Assembly: GCA_016802295.1 (NCBI GenBank)
Contig: JAESIW010000071.1
Span: 520,507 to 584,506, forward strand
DNA length: 64,000 nt
Origin: Brachionus rotundiformis
Taxonomy: Eukaryota > Rotifera > Eurotatoria > Ploima > Brachionidae
Direction: 5' to 3'
Shown: positions 1 through 10,538 of the stretch, one piece after another
How the letters are laid out: each line of letters starts with the position of its first letter
Position numbering within the stretch: the first letter of the stretch is position 1
Position numbers and translations under genes: made by a program
Notes under the pieces: model-generated
What the model was told of the DNA's origin: nothing
Databases searched by the model: none
Seen by the model: only the letters and a program-made list of their open reading frames with translations

Positions 1-982
1 AGTTATTGAATAAAACTGTTTGACCAGGACACAATTAGGACAGCGTCGTCTATGGTCTATTCTTAAAAAATATTTTTTTTTATAATAGTATGGTAATTCA
101 ATCAATTAAAACAAATAATTTTTTTTTTGGAGTTTTTTAAATTGTAAAATTTAATGAAGAGATAGATTTTCATGTGTAACAAAGCTTGTTAAACCGTAGG
201 CAAGTATTGTGTATTTTTCTACATGTCTGCAAACTTTTGCAGTAATTTGCATTGAATTCTATTTTGGTGTTTTTATTAAAAAATCAAAACTTTTAGCTAA
301 AATCTGTATTTCTAAATGGATCTGAATGTTTGAGATTAATTGATATCTTCAACAAAAGTTTTGTATTGATAATGAAAACATACAAAACCTCTAAAGTATA
401 AATTAGCCACCAATTGAAGAATCCTTCTAGTATTTCAATCAAAAATTATCTTTTATTTGAACTATTTATTTACGAAAAATGTGTCTGCGTGAATCATGTC
501 ATTCCACTAAATATAAGAAAGTTGAGTCCTAAAAGTATTTCTTCTATTCGAAAATTTTTCATTCAAAAAAGTCACTCATATAAAAGAAAGAATTAACTTC
601 TTTTCTCTTCTATTAGAGACAAGAAAAATGCATCTTTTACACATTAGACATGATTCATGAATTTTCTTTTGAACAATACACATTTTTGTAAATAGCTCAG
701 CTTCAAAAACCTTTTTGAAAGTATTAGCCTTAGAACTACATCAAAAATCAATCTCATTCGGACAATTAAAGACCTTAAATTCAAAAATTTGTTGGCTCTA
801 TGCAAAATTATTTTTAAAAACTTTATCTGCTCAATCTTCGATTATTCTTTCATTCCACTATGTTGCTCGACGCAAAAAATATCATCATATCTTATAAAAC
901 TCCAAAACAAAGTTTTAAAACACATCAATTTTTTCCAATCAAAACAAGAATCACTGACATGCATAACCAGCTCAAATTAGAC
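1..982. other. Gene-free AT-rich stretch with a dispersed repeat
   Basis: I see no supportable gene here. Short open frames exist but have no family resemblance and coincide with repeated DNA. Bases about 430-700 belong to a repeat family with a second, inverted copy near 5490-5700. Confidence 0.6.
430..700 (+). repeat. Dispersed repeat, copy 1 (inverted relative to copy 2)
   Basis: About 505-700 matches the reverse complement of about 5505-5700 over long stretches, including GACAAGAAAAATGCAT and CATGATTCATGAATTTTCTT. Bases about 430-485 also match 5484-5540 directly, so the unit is itself partly palindromic: its two arms resemble each other in opposite orientation. This structure fits a non-autonomous inverted-repeat transposon or fold-back element. 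I could not define termini or a target-site duplication. Confidence 0.7.
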
Positions 983-1525
983 TTAACACTAGAAGCACCA
1001 AAACGAGTCATTTTGACTCGTTTTAATGAAATCTAATGGATAAAAAATTACTAATCGGATAAATCTATTCAAAACTTAATTTTAATTGAGTGAAAATTAA
1101 AAATTAGCTAAAAAAAGTATCTAGCAAAACATTGATCCTTTATTGAATTAATTTCTTTTTGAGCCCATTCTTCGTCTTTCATGTAAAATACAAAAACTTT
1201 AATTTTCGCTTTTATTAAATTTGCTTATTTTCTTTCAAGTATTAAGGTTTGAGTCAGTTTTTTAAAAACTTGTATACTTTTTATTAATATTTTATGACTC
1301 ATACATTGATTTTGTCAAAATGACTCGTTTTGGTGCTTCTAGTAGTATATACCTGATTTTGCACAATGACAAGTTTTTTTTTATCTGAATTTAGTTAATG
1401 TAGAAAGTTATTCTTATTTTTGTGCTGAAAAAAAATTTATGCTCTAATAACAATAGTTTACTTGGATATTAGCGTCCAAAAATCGAAAAAGAGTCATTTT
1501 GACTCGTTGGCGCTTCTAGTGTTAA
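983..1525. mobile_element. piggyBac-like MITE with TTAA target duplications
   Basis: A 535-bp segment (987-1521) is bounded by TTAA at 983-986 and 1522-1525. Its ends are inverted repeats: the left end reads CACTAGAAGCACC and the right end is the complement, ending GGCGCTTCTAGTG. Both ends carry a small palindrome, CGAGTCATTTTGACTCG. A third copy of the terminal sequence lies inside at 1315-1342 and is a perfect 28-bp inverse of 989-1016, so the element looks composite or has a duplicated end. No transposase frame is present. TTAA duplication is the hallmark of piggyBac insertion; CACTA elements, which share the CACTA/TAGTG ends, make 2-3 bp duplications instead, and those do not match here. 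Confidence 0.75.
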
Positions 1526-2372
1526 TAGAAACACGTTCTAAAGTTCTGATCAATAAATTTTCTATCAAAAAATCAAACCACAAACAATTGAATTAAGATC
1601 AAACCTGTATGAATTCATCTCAATAGATGATGATGCTCTACTTAGATTTCAAACAATAGTTTTTACATAAGAACTTACTAACTAAAAACTATAAACTTAT
1701 TTTATTAGAAAAATTATCACAACTCATTTTAATCTACTAACGCTGGACTAAAAAGAGAATTTGTTTATTTATTTTTTTCTAAATTATTCTGTTTACAAAT
1801 AATTCGAAATTTTACATATTTTGTTCTGAATGCCCAAAACTTGTTCTGTAAATTAAACAAGTTTTGCTTCACCTGCTGCGGAAGTCTGCAAAATTTGTAC
1901 AAACTAGCTTTGTTTTATTTTTAACACTTTTAAATAGGGTACAATATTGCAGAATTCTGTATTTCTTTGTTTAATTAAGAACATTATGAACATTCAGGGC
2001 AAAAGACATAAATTCTTTCTATCTGAGTAAAAACACTAATTGTCGAACATTGCTTTAGAGCTGCTAAACCTTTCGTATGATAATACTTGAATTGGCAGCT
2101 AGTTGCATCAACAATAGCAACAACAACATATCTATTCATTAGAAAGCAAAAATAAAAAAAAATGTCTATGTTTTTAATTATTGAAAATTTTATTTTTAAA
2201 AAATATTAAATAAATTTATAAATTCAATAATTATATAAATAATAATAATAATAATAAAAGTGATAGTTTAGTCGGCATTAAATAGTCATAAATATAATCA
2301 ACAAAAAAGAAAACACACATTGTCTTTATATATGTACACTCCAACAGAAAAAGGATCTATTTAATAAAAATA
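1526..2372. other. Intergenic / probable 3' region of the bHLH gene
   Basis: AT-rich DNA without a convincing coding frame. The part nearest 2372 is likely the 3' untranslated region of the minus-strand bHLH gene. It includes an (ATA)n-rich run near 2236-2258. Confidence 0.5.
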
Positions 2373-3344
2373 TCAAAGATTTAGACCAGACTCGCATTCA
2401 TTCAAATAATATTCACTCTTTACATCAATATTATTGTAATGGTAGAAATTAGAGCCTGTGGTCGATGACAACGACGAAGACGAACACGATGACATGTTTG
2501 ATTTATTAACAGGTGACATTTGAATGCTTATTTGAGCCTCGCCAGGATAGTATGCGTTCAACGAATTGGCATTTTCGTAGTTCTCCTGGTAGCCAGTGTA
2601 GCTTTGATTGTTGTAGTAGTAATTTGTATTGTAATAGTTGCATTCGGTGTAGTTGTAATAGTTGGATGATGTGTAGGCGTTTGGATACTGTGCATGCGAA
2701 TTATTGACATATACAGCCTCAGCACAGTTGGATTTTGGGGTCGAACAAGTTGAAGTATTCTGAATGGTGGATGGCGAACTTGGCGCTACTTTGCTCGGCG
2801 ATGAGCACGCCTTGTTCAAGCTGGTCTTGAATTTGTCGGCGAGAATTTGGGTGCTGTTGGAGCATACAGAGGAGGCTGGCGATGACATGAGAGACGAAGG
2901 AGAGGAGCTGCTCTTGCTTAGCTGAAACAATTGCTGGGAATTGGCTGGTGCAAATTTTTGAAGGTATTCAATGTATTCAATGGCCGCCTTGAGTGTTTCG
3001 ACTTTGCTCATTTTTTTGACTGTGGTCAAGCCGGAGCCGTTTGTTGCCTGTTTTATGTGTGGCAAAAACTTTTGCAATTGAGAAAAGTAGTCGTTTATGG
3101 TTCTGACTCGGCGGCGTTCGCGAGCGTTCCGCTTCGAATTAGACGGAGCCTTGGCAAACTGGGACTTCTTGATCGATGCAGCCAGTTCAAACGAGCGCAG
3201 CGATTCGACGCCGCCGCCGCTCTTCTTGTCGCTCGACGCCTGAAAGTCGAGCTTCTTGCGACAAAAAGGCGTCTCTGGGTCCAGTTTGCTGTTGGTCGAG
3301 TTCACCAACACATTCAATTCACTTTTAATCTGATAGCTTTGCAT
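2373..3344 (-). CDS. ASCL: Achaete-scute-like bHLH transcription factor
   Basis: Predicted nuclear proneural-type transcription factor of 323 residues. A basic helix-loop-helix domain lies at about residues 72-130: the basic part reads RNARERRRVR, the loop is extended by about six residues (TNGSGLTT), and helix 2 reads KKMSKVETLKAAIEYIEYLQ, diagnostic of the achaete-scute family. Glu76 and Arg77-79 are the expected E-box contacts. Members normally bind E-boxes as heterodimers with E proteins. The rest is low complexity: Ser-rich after the bHLH, then Asn/Tyr-rich, with an acidic end. I place the start at the ATG at 3344; extending the frame to 3362 would need a TTG. A splice-acceptor-like pyrimidine tract ending in CAG just upstream (minus strand, about 3383) suggests a 5' UTR intron. 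The large flanking non-coding DNA fits a developmental regulator. Orthology to one ASCL subfamily is unresolved. Confidence 0.9.
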   Translation of the reverse strand: MQSYQIKSELNVLVNSTNSKLDPETPFCRKKLDFQASSDKKSGGGVESLRSFELAASIKKSQFAKAPSNSKRNARERRRVRTINDYFSQLQKFLPHIKQATNGSGLTTVKKMSKVETLKAAIEYIEYLQKFAPANSQQLFQLSKSSSSPSSLMSSPASSVCSNSTQILADKFKTSLNKACSSPSKVAPSSPSTIQNTSTCSTPKSNCAEAVYVNNSHAQYPNAYTSSNYYNYTECNYYNTNYYYNNQSYTGYQENYENANSLNAYYPGEAQISIQMSPVNKSNMSSCSSSSLSSTTGSNFYHYNNIDVKSEYYLNECESGLNL

Positions 3345-3756
3345 TTTTAATTCTCGATACAAGTGGATAGCTCTGATGAATCTGGAAAAAAATAATAGAA
3401 AAAAATCTCGTATTTATTTTGGTTTTTTCGAAGTAAATTAGAGAAACCAATCAAATAATCGAGCCCACCTACTCGCATTAAGACAATAAATTAATTGGCT
3501 TTGAGATGGGGTTTTTTTTCTGATTGGATTTTATCAGTCGATTTTTTGTTTTACCTGATGATTTTTTGATTAAATTTCCTCTCAAGAAAAAAAGATAAAG
3601 AAATTAAAAAATATAATAATAATTTAAAGCAAGAAATTAGATAATTTTGAAATAAAGCCGAATTTGTTTCGATAAGAGAATATAAATTGAAGCCTATTGA
3701 CGCGTGCGCCTAATTAGAAATTTAATTGCATCCCTAGATACTAAGACTCTCGCATT

Positions 3757-3783
3757 CACACATACACACACACACACACACAC
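3757..3783. repeat. CA dinucleotide microsatellite
   Basis: Near-perfect CA run with a single interruption (CATA). Confidence 0.9.
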
Positions 3784-4237
3784 CTAGGTTCATCTAGCCC
3801 TGTTACACACTATGGTCCAGCAGAACGCTATAAAAAATGCCACCATGTGTTACCAACCTGACTTATTTATTTGTATTCCGAACCTGTCAAGGTCTGGTGC
3901 TGCTTGGTTTATAGCTAAAATAATAAAGTTAACTTCTTATTTTATTATTTATTAATAAATGACCACTTCTAGCCCGATAAATAATAAAGAAAATTTAACA
4001 AAAATAATAGTAAAGAAATAGTAATAAGTTAACACGTCCAATTTCTATTTTATACGGTGTAAAATTCTTCGTCCTGCTGCAATCTAAGATTGTAGACATT
4101 TAAGTTGACTAGAGCTGGGTGTAATGTTTACATTAGTACCCTTGGGCCCGTCTATCCGATCTCCTCGTTAGACGTATTGGAGCAGCTATTTATGCTCCTT
4201 TCTAACTTAAACGCTCATGGTTAAGTTAGTTAATTAA

Positions 4238-4275
4238 ACCAGTGATATCGACAAAGATGTCGCTATATCACCCTG
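4238..4275. repeat. Imperfect hairpin in the GC-richer block
   Basis: CCAGTGATATCGACA and TGTCGCTATATCACCCTGG are near-complementary arms separated by a few bases. The hairpin lies just upstream of the tandem repeat. Function unknown. Confidence 0.6.
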
Positions 4276-4387
4276 GGTGTTTTAGTTATTGAGAGAACTA
4301 CAGCAAATTTAAACCACTCTGATCTCTAAACAAAGCTAAGTCTAATATCACTGATATTTTCTATGTCCCCCTGCTTTCTCTCTCGCT

Positions 4388-4563
4388 ATTGTATCGAGCC
4401 CGGTATTACGTAATCACTGGTCCTTTCTCTCTCTTTCACTCCTTTTGACAGTACTAATGCATCGAACCCGGTATTACGTAATCACTGGTCCTCTGCAAAA
4501 CTCTCACTCTTTCTCTCTCTCTTACACTCCTTTTGACAGTACTATTGTATCGAGCCTAGTGAA
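4388..4563. repeat. Imperfect tandem repeat, about 2.3 units
   Basis: The segment CGGTATTACGTAATCACTGG occurs at about 4400 and 4468, each preceded by a TATCGAGCCC / CATCGAACCC variant. The partial third unit starts at about 4544. Units are separated by CT-rich tracts and by CTCCTTTTGACAGTACT (about 4439 and 4527). Spacings are about 68 and 88 bp, the difference being the length of the CT tract. Confidence 0.8.
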
Positions 4564-4869
4564 CAAGACCCTATCGTGTACACTCCTATCTCATGCTCCA
4601 CTGTGCTGTAAAATTAGTCATCATGAGGAGCGCTCTACTAGTTTAGCCAATGCAATGAGCTTGCTTGGGTCTTAGACCCGGTAAAAATTAAACATAAAAG
4701 TTATACATATTGCTTTTGATTAAGATAATAAGTGAGTGCTGTGGGCAAAGTAATTGTAATCTTTTGAGATAAAAATTAAGATCAAATTAGACGAATAAAG
4801 GTGCAATTAACTGAAATCGTCTAAATTCACCAGTATAACGCTGAGATCAAACTTTCTCTAAAACACACA

Positions 4870-4886
4870 AAGAGAGAGAGAGAGAG
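4870..4886. repeat. GA dinucleotide microsatellite
   Basis: Uninterrupted AG run. Confidence 0.85.
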
Positions 4887-5483
4887 CCTTGAAGGCTTAT
4901 AAAGCTGCCAAATAAATCGAATTTCCTCTCGTAAATATTGAGATAACTAGAAATGATAAGTCGTCGGAATATTTTCTCAGAAGAAGAATTAGAAGAAAAT
5001 AGAAGAAAAGTTCTGTTTATTGAATGCAAATAAATGCATTGATATGTGCAAGTTTAGTAATTATTTACATTTAATATAAGAAAAATTGAACAAGATCAAT
5101 CGCTAGCGACATATTTTGCTACTCACTGATTTCAATCAAGTTCTATTTGTCCAATCGATTACAAATCGAACATTAAAACAAGCGTCACATAAACAAATAA
5201 AAACACACTTTTTTTCTATTAATACACTTTAATTCCAATAAAATTCCATTACTCACTCACTTACAAGAATGTGCTTTTTATTAATCTTCGGCAACATTCT
5301 TTCTTCTACTAATCTTCAAGATTAAGTGCTTCTTATTGAATAAGAAATAAGTCCAAGACACGTTCAAGTGAAGTGGTCTTGTTAATACCGTAAAACCTTG
5401 GGGCAAGTTTTTTACTTTTTTATGAACACACAGTAACCGGTTAGCTTGCACTACCGTATTTCCTCAATGAGAAGAATCCTGCT

Positions 5484-5700
5484 TGTATCTCAATCAAAAA
5501 CTATCCTTTATTTGAATTATTTATTTACAAAAAATGTGTCCTGTTCAAAAGAAAATTCATGAATCATGTCTAATGTGTACATAAAATGCATTTTTCTTGT
5601 CTCTAATAGAAGAGTCACTCTTATGGATGAAAAATTTTCGAATAGAAGAAATACTTTGATGACCCAAAACTTTCTTATATTTTATGAAATATGGTAGTAA
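5484..5700 (-). repeat. Dispersed repeat, copy 2 (inverted relative to copy 1)
   Basis: The reverse complement of about 5505-5700 aligns with about 505-700, sharing the stretches GTATTTCTTCTATTCGAAAA and CTATTAGAGACAAGAAAAAT. Small insertions or deletions separate the copies, so the duplication is not recent. There is no coding capacity. Confidence 0.7.
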
Positions 5701-6865
5701 CTTTTAGCTATTTGTTCGAGATTGACTTGGCTTTTTTTGTTGTTGTTAATGTATAGAGTAAATAGAAGAGGACTAGGCAGCATTTGGCTGATGTTTGAGT
5801 AATATTTATATGTTTATAAACAATTTAAAGAAAACACAAAAATTCGACCTGTTTGCTAATACTTTAGGAAAATAATCTATCATTGGTTAGACTACTAGTA
5901 TTAAATATTTAATTAATTTATAAACACGCTTCGGTTGAGTTCCGGCGGTCAAACTCTTGGTCATTGATAAATAGTTGTTTCATTAACGAGCAATAAAACA
6001 GCTAAATTTTGTTTCCTCTCTTTCTCTCGGACATCTGTCTGCCGTGTATATATTTAATTATTGGCCTTACATTTTGCCTCAATGAATAGGCTCAAGTCAC
6101 AATTTTTGCTTTCACCTGCTATTGAACTTGTGAATTAAATTAATTACTTTATAAGCATCAGATACACTTTTTCACTGATACCTGAAATGTATACTGGCAC
6201 ACAATGTATCCTACTCCTGATAATTTGTTCTCAAAACAATGAAATCTGAATCTGTTGGCGATGTGTGATTTTAATTGTATTTGCTATGTTTGCTATGTTC
6301 CGCTCTGGCTATGTTTATCTATTTGTTCTATTTTGAGCTCAAAATCACATTTTTGAAAATATCAATCGACTTATCTAGTGAACAGTACAAATTAATAAAA
6401 ATAAATTTATATAATTTAATATTTACGGGATAATAATAAAGATATAATTAGAGTGGACATTGAAAGATAGACACGCGCACACAGAGTGGATCCAAAGTTG
6501 ACTATTTTCTTAGTAAGACTATTGTTAGAGCACAACGTGAAGAGTACAGCAAGCAGCACAAGACCCAAGTATACACATGTAGGAAAGTTTTTACACTCCC
6601 ATTTACTGGGTCAGTGTGCAATGAATTAAAATGACACCCTCTGTCTTGTGATTTAAAATAATTATTATTAAACCTGATCCTTAATGTATTCACTTCTGTG
6701 TCAGATTGTAGCCTACGCTCAAAAAGGTTATATAAAAGGAGATAAGCACCCTCTGCGCTCGACAAGGATCGAACAAGTATTATTATATAAAAAACAAAAA
6801 ACACAGTTGCCCAGGATTTATTTTTCAAAATAAATTAACAGGCTTGTGCCCTTGTCATAAAGACC

Positions 6866-6975
6866 GATTAACACTCCATTTATAAAAAATAAAATAAAAT
6901 AAATTTTACAAATTGAAAATAAATTGTTTATAAAATTAATTATAAAAATAATACATTGAAATATTTAAATCAAGT
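6866..6975 (+). repeat. Dispersed AT-rich repeat, copy A
   Basis: Shares a series of words with 31037-31148 in the same order and strand, including ACACTCCATTTAT, AAAATAAATTGTTTATA and ACATTGAAATATTTAAAT. Unidentified family. Confidence 0.6.
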
Positions 6976-7990
6976 TAGGGACCTTCAAACACAGTTGTCC
7001 AGAGAAGAATAAGCAAGTATATGTTTGAATAAAGAATTGGTAAAAAATAGTATAGTGCGTACAGAGCACTGAGGCAAACGAACCAGATATAGAAAATGGG
7101 CTCAAAGGGCATTATCACTGATAATCTTATTCATTTTAAATTGACTACATTTATAATGATAAATAGATAAATAGACAAGTTTATTTATATATTTTTTTTA
7201 ATATGCAAACACTTGATCAAAAATCAAAATTAATTTTGAATAATAGTTATAAAATTATGTATCAAACTTTTTAAATTTAATTTTTCCAATTATTAATTAT
7301 TATAAAACAAAATTACTAAGTGATAAAGCACTTAAGAACAAAGTGTTTTGATTATTTTTATTTGTATATTAATCTTAGAACAAATAAATGTCATTAGAGT
7401 AATTTTTTCTAATATTAATTTAATATTTAGTCAGTTGTTAGGTTAAAAATGAAATAAACAAATTAAGCAAGGCTGTTTTGGGGACATTTATGGATGAGAA
7501 GTTTTCAAAACAAAGCCGAGTGCACAATACTGGACGAACATTAGCTTCAAATAAAGTCAATCAGATAAACAAATGCACAGGGAGTTAATTAGTTCTCGAA
7601 ATCATATAATTGCTATCATATAATTTAAGCTTGAGGGCTAATCGAACATTTAAAGCAAATAAACCTCGAGTGATTCAAGTAGTTTAATTGTATCTTGAAG
7701 AGTTTTGGACACACTTTTGAATAAAACTTGTGGCCAAGTACAGGTAAATAAGAATTTAATGCTACAGTGACTTGCTGTTGTCGCTATTGACAGAAATGTT
7801 ACATTTCGATGAACATTGACAAAAGGCAGAATTTTATTAATGTGTTGGCAAATAGTATCAATTAATTTAGAAAGGAAATTAAATCTCTATGACAAAATTT
7901 GGATATATTTCTAAATCAAAATTTTGATTATTATTTTTTGTATTTAGAAAAAAAAATCAAGAAATTTGGTGATTAATATTTTAGAGTTGA

Positions 7991-8218
7991 ATGATTCCAT
8001 TGCTGATTTCAATTTTGGCTTTAATTGGTCTATTTAATATAATTATTGTTATACTTAAATCAATTTTAATTAATTTTCTAAAATATTTCAACAATAGAAA
8101 AAATTCAATAATCAATTTTGTATTTTGTCTTATCAATGACTCAATGAGTGCTCGTCAATTGCGCCAAAATGACAGAAATATGACTAGAAATGCACAACGC
8201 GCGCGCTCCAGACGATAA
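7991..8218 (+). CDS. Possible small membrane protein (uncertain)
   Basis: A 75-codon ATG frame encodes a hydrophobic N-terminal half (MIPLLISILALIGLF onwards) and a very basic Arg/Asn-rich C-terminus. No homologous family is recognised. Its local base composition rises above the surroundings toward the 3' end, which is mild support. It could equally be a chance frame in AT-rich DNA; Leu/Ile/Asn/Lys codons are over-represented in such frames. It lies 300 bp upstream of the EGF/TM gene on the same strand. Confidence 0.2.
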   Translation: MIPLLISILALIGLFNIIIVILKSILINFLKYFNNRKNSIINFVFCLINDSMSARQLRQNDRNMTRNAQRARSRR

Positions 8219-8519
8219 CCAACTTAATAATTATCAATCATTTTCATACCTTTTTAAATAACAATTTATCATCAAACTTCTTTAAAATAAAAAATAATTT
8301 ATTTAAATAAAAAACGGGGAGAAAAAACCAAATTAGTTTAAATAAAATTTTGAAAATTTTTATTTATCTAACTTTTAATTAATTTTGAATTGAAAAAAAA
8401 ATTCTATTTTTATCTAAAATAGTAATAGTGAAAAAAAACTTATCTAAAATACAAATTATTTTTAATTAACTACAAATTTTTAAAAAATGAATAAAACTTG
8501 TGTTACTTTATTTTGAAAA

Positions 8520-10079
8520 ATGCAAACTCTACACTACTTTTTGATAATTTGTCTGAGTGTAATTAGAGTTAAATGTGTATTGATTAAGATTGAGTTTAAA
8601 TTGGTCAAAAATAGCACCGATGCCGACCTTAGCCAAGTGATTGATTATTTCACCAGGCTCAAAAAGACCACAGAGCTCGATCCGTACCAGAATGTTACTG
8701 TTGACTCGTTTCTTTTTTGGAACAAATTTATTAACTTGGAAACTATGGGTCTAAAAAATGAGACCAGAGAAGACCAAGTTCTTAATCAATTAGTTGAAAT
8801 TTCACCTTTTAGGGATTTGATTGAAAATTTAAAGAATAAAGATAATATTTATACAGATTCATTTGAAAATATGGACTCAAATTCAACATTTGGTTTTACC
8901 AATTCAACCGAATATTTATATGAGTCAATTTGGTCACAGAATTCGAGCACTTCATTCAATTATACGGAAATAATTACTGACACTCAGTATCTATCTACAA
9001 CAACAGCAATTATGTCATATTCAAATCCAAGCACAACACCAGATGTATTGGACATTAATTCAACCAAATCAAAAACCAAATTTGTACCAGAGCTAGAAGT
9101 ATCAAGCATTCAAACATACCTAACCACTTTAACCAATTCATATACAACAACTGATTTTAAATTGGAAAATTCAACCAGTACTACCGAAATTTCTTCGACA
9201 ACTTCAAAAGAGTCGAAAATTCTTACAACATTATCAAGTAGGTACACATCAGCCACAACCAATTCAAGTATCACCACTACATTCGCCATCCAAAACAACT
9301 TGACATGTCCGGCTAATTTTTGCCAAAATTTTGGAATATGTTACTTAAATTTTGCCCTTGAATCTACATGTAAATGCTTAAGCTATCGGTTAGTCTTCTA
9401 CAATCTAATAATTTATTACTACTCAGGTAGAAATTGTGAAAAAATAACCTATTCTTTGACATATTTGGGCTTATCTGTGGGCATAATCGTAGCAGCTTCT
9501 TTGGTATTTATGTGTTATATGTTTGGATCATGCCTTAGAAAGTGCTCCAAAGGACAAAATAAAAGCCAGGTGAAAAAAAATGATGACGTTGGTGACAAGA
9601 ATGAGTGCTTTGAGATGGAGAATGATAAAAAAAGTGTTCATTATTTAAAGCCTAATGGCAAGAACTCTTGGAAATATATAAAAATGAATTATGATTTGCG
9701 TAGAAAAAAAAATAAAAATCAACAAATTTGTATTAAAAAGAAAATAAAATACAAATTTGGTACTAAAACCATTGGTAAATATTTAGATAGATATCCAAAC
9801 AATTTGTTTAAATCGGTTGAGGGTTTAATAGGATCAATTGATGAAGATGAAAATTTTATAATAGTTAGAAGAAAAACAAATACTTCGTTGCCAAATCTCG
9901 TACCATCAGCACCCAATTTTGACAAAGATTACTTTTCGTTGTCATTGAATAATCTAAATGCATTGTGTTCTTCAAATGTTCCATTTTATCCAAAACCAAG
10001 TCGAACTTTAAGTGGAAATTTTCCTCCAAATCACAACGAAAAAGATACAACATTTATGAATGGGGCTATTTTTTATTAA
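8520..10079 (+). CDS. Single-pass membrane protein with mucin-like ectodomain and one EGF-like module
   Basis: Predicted 519-residue type I membrane protein. An N-terminal signal peptide (about 1-20, IICLSVI core) is followed by a long Ser/Thr/Asn-rich ectodomain with many N-glycosylation sequons. One EGF-like module spans about residues 261-308 (CPANFC, CQNFGIC, CKC, SGRNC). A transmembrane helix lies at about 311-339, then a basic cytoplasmic tail of about 180 residues. The EGF module carries an unusual hydrophobic insertion (RLVFYNLIIYYY) between the fifth and sixth cysteines. It coincides with a potential 42-nt in-frame intron (GT at 9389, AG at about 9430), but splicing it would also remove the canonical Y-S-G end, so I keep the frame unspliced. 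No orthologue is recognised. A cell-surface adhesion or signalling role is plausible only by architecture. Confidence 0.75.
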   Translation: MQTLHYFLIICLSVIRVKCVLIKIEFKLVKNSTDADLSQVIDYFTRLKKTTELDPYQNVTVDSFLFWNKFINLETMGLKNETREDQVLNQLVEISPFRDLIENLKNKDNIYTDSFENMDSNSTFGFTNSTEYLYESIWSQNSSTSFNYTEIITDTQYLSTTTAIMSYSNPSTTPDVLDINSTKSKTKFVPELEVSSIQTYLTTLTNSYTTTDFKLENSTSTTEISSTTSKESKILTTLSSRYTSATTNSSITTTFAIQNNLTCPANFCQNFGICYLNFALESTCKCLSYRLVFYNLIIYYYSGRNCEKITYSLTYLGLSVGIIVAASLVFMCYMFGSCLRKCSKGQNKSQVKKNDDVGDKNECFEMENDKKSVHYLKPNGKNSWKYIKMNYDLRRKKNKNQQICIKKKIKYKFGTKTIGKYLDRYPNNLFKSVEGLIGSIDEDENFIIVRRKTNTSLPNLVPSAPNFDKDYFSLSLNNLNALCSSNVPFYPKPSRTLSGNFPPNHNEKDTTFMNGAIFY

Positions 10080-10538
10080 AAAAATTTTTATTATTTTAGA
10101 CTAGAAATATTTAATAAAATTTCAAATAAACTAAATTTAATTGTATTACTGAATTTAAAAAAATTATAATCGAAAATAATTTGAATGCTTTAATTTTATT
10201 AAATACTATTTTTAATTAAATAATTAATTTTTTAATATTTTAATATAAATTTCTTATTCTTATTTATTCTGGAGGAATATTAATTTACTAAAGAAAATTT
10301 TCAAATTAATAAAAAAGTTTCTTTGTATTTAATTATTAAACAGACAATAGTTTTTATTACATTTTGCTATATTTTATTTTGTCATTCTTTTCCTCATATT
10401 TCAAACATTTATTTGGTCAATATTGTCAAAATTTTTTAATTCAACAATGTGATAATAATCACTTATTTTTGAATCAATAAATTAAAATGAAATAAAAAAT
10501 TTGAAAAATTATTTTTAAATTTTATTTTAACTAAAAAG
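10080..10538. other. Intergenic between convergent genes
   Basis: AT-rich DNA between the stop codons of the EGF/TM gene (+) and POLR1E (-). It presumably holds both 3' UTRs. No other feature seen. Confidence 0.5.

Larger units (their letters stand above)
3383..7990. other. Large gene desert with repeats, upstream of the bHLH gene
   Basis: About 4.6 kb with no gene I can support. It holds simple repeats (CA near 3757, GA near 4870), a GC-richer tandem-repeat block (about 4060-4690), the second copy of the inverted dispersed repeat (about 5490-5700) and a further dispersed repeat (6866-6975). Because it lies 5' of a proneural bHLH gene it may carry enhancers; this is inference only. Confidence 0.5.

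Noticed and set aside
983..1525. CACTA-superfamily transposon (ends CACTA/TAGTG)
   Set aside because: The flanking 3-bp sequences do not match, whereas the 4-bp TTAA does, favouring a piggyBac-like element.
2931..3350. 139-codon plus-strand frame opposite the bHLH gene
   Set aside because: Antisense shadow of the bHLH exon; the minus strand has a clear domain.
6502..6828. 108-codon minus-strand open frame
   Set aside because: No family resemblance, no supporting context, and it abuts a dispersed repeat. Likely chance.
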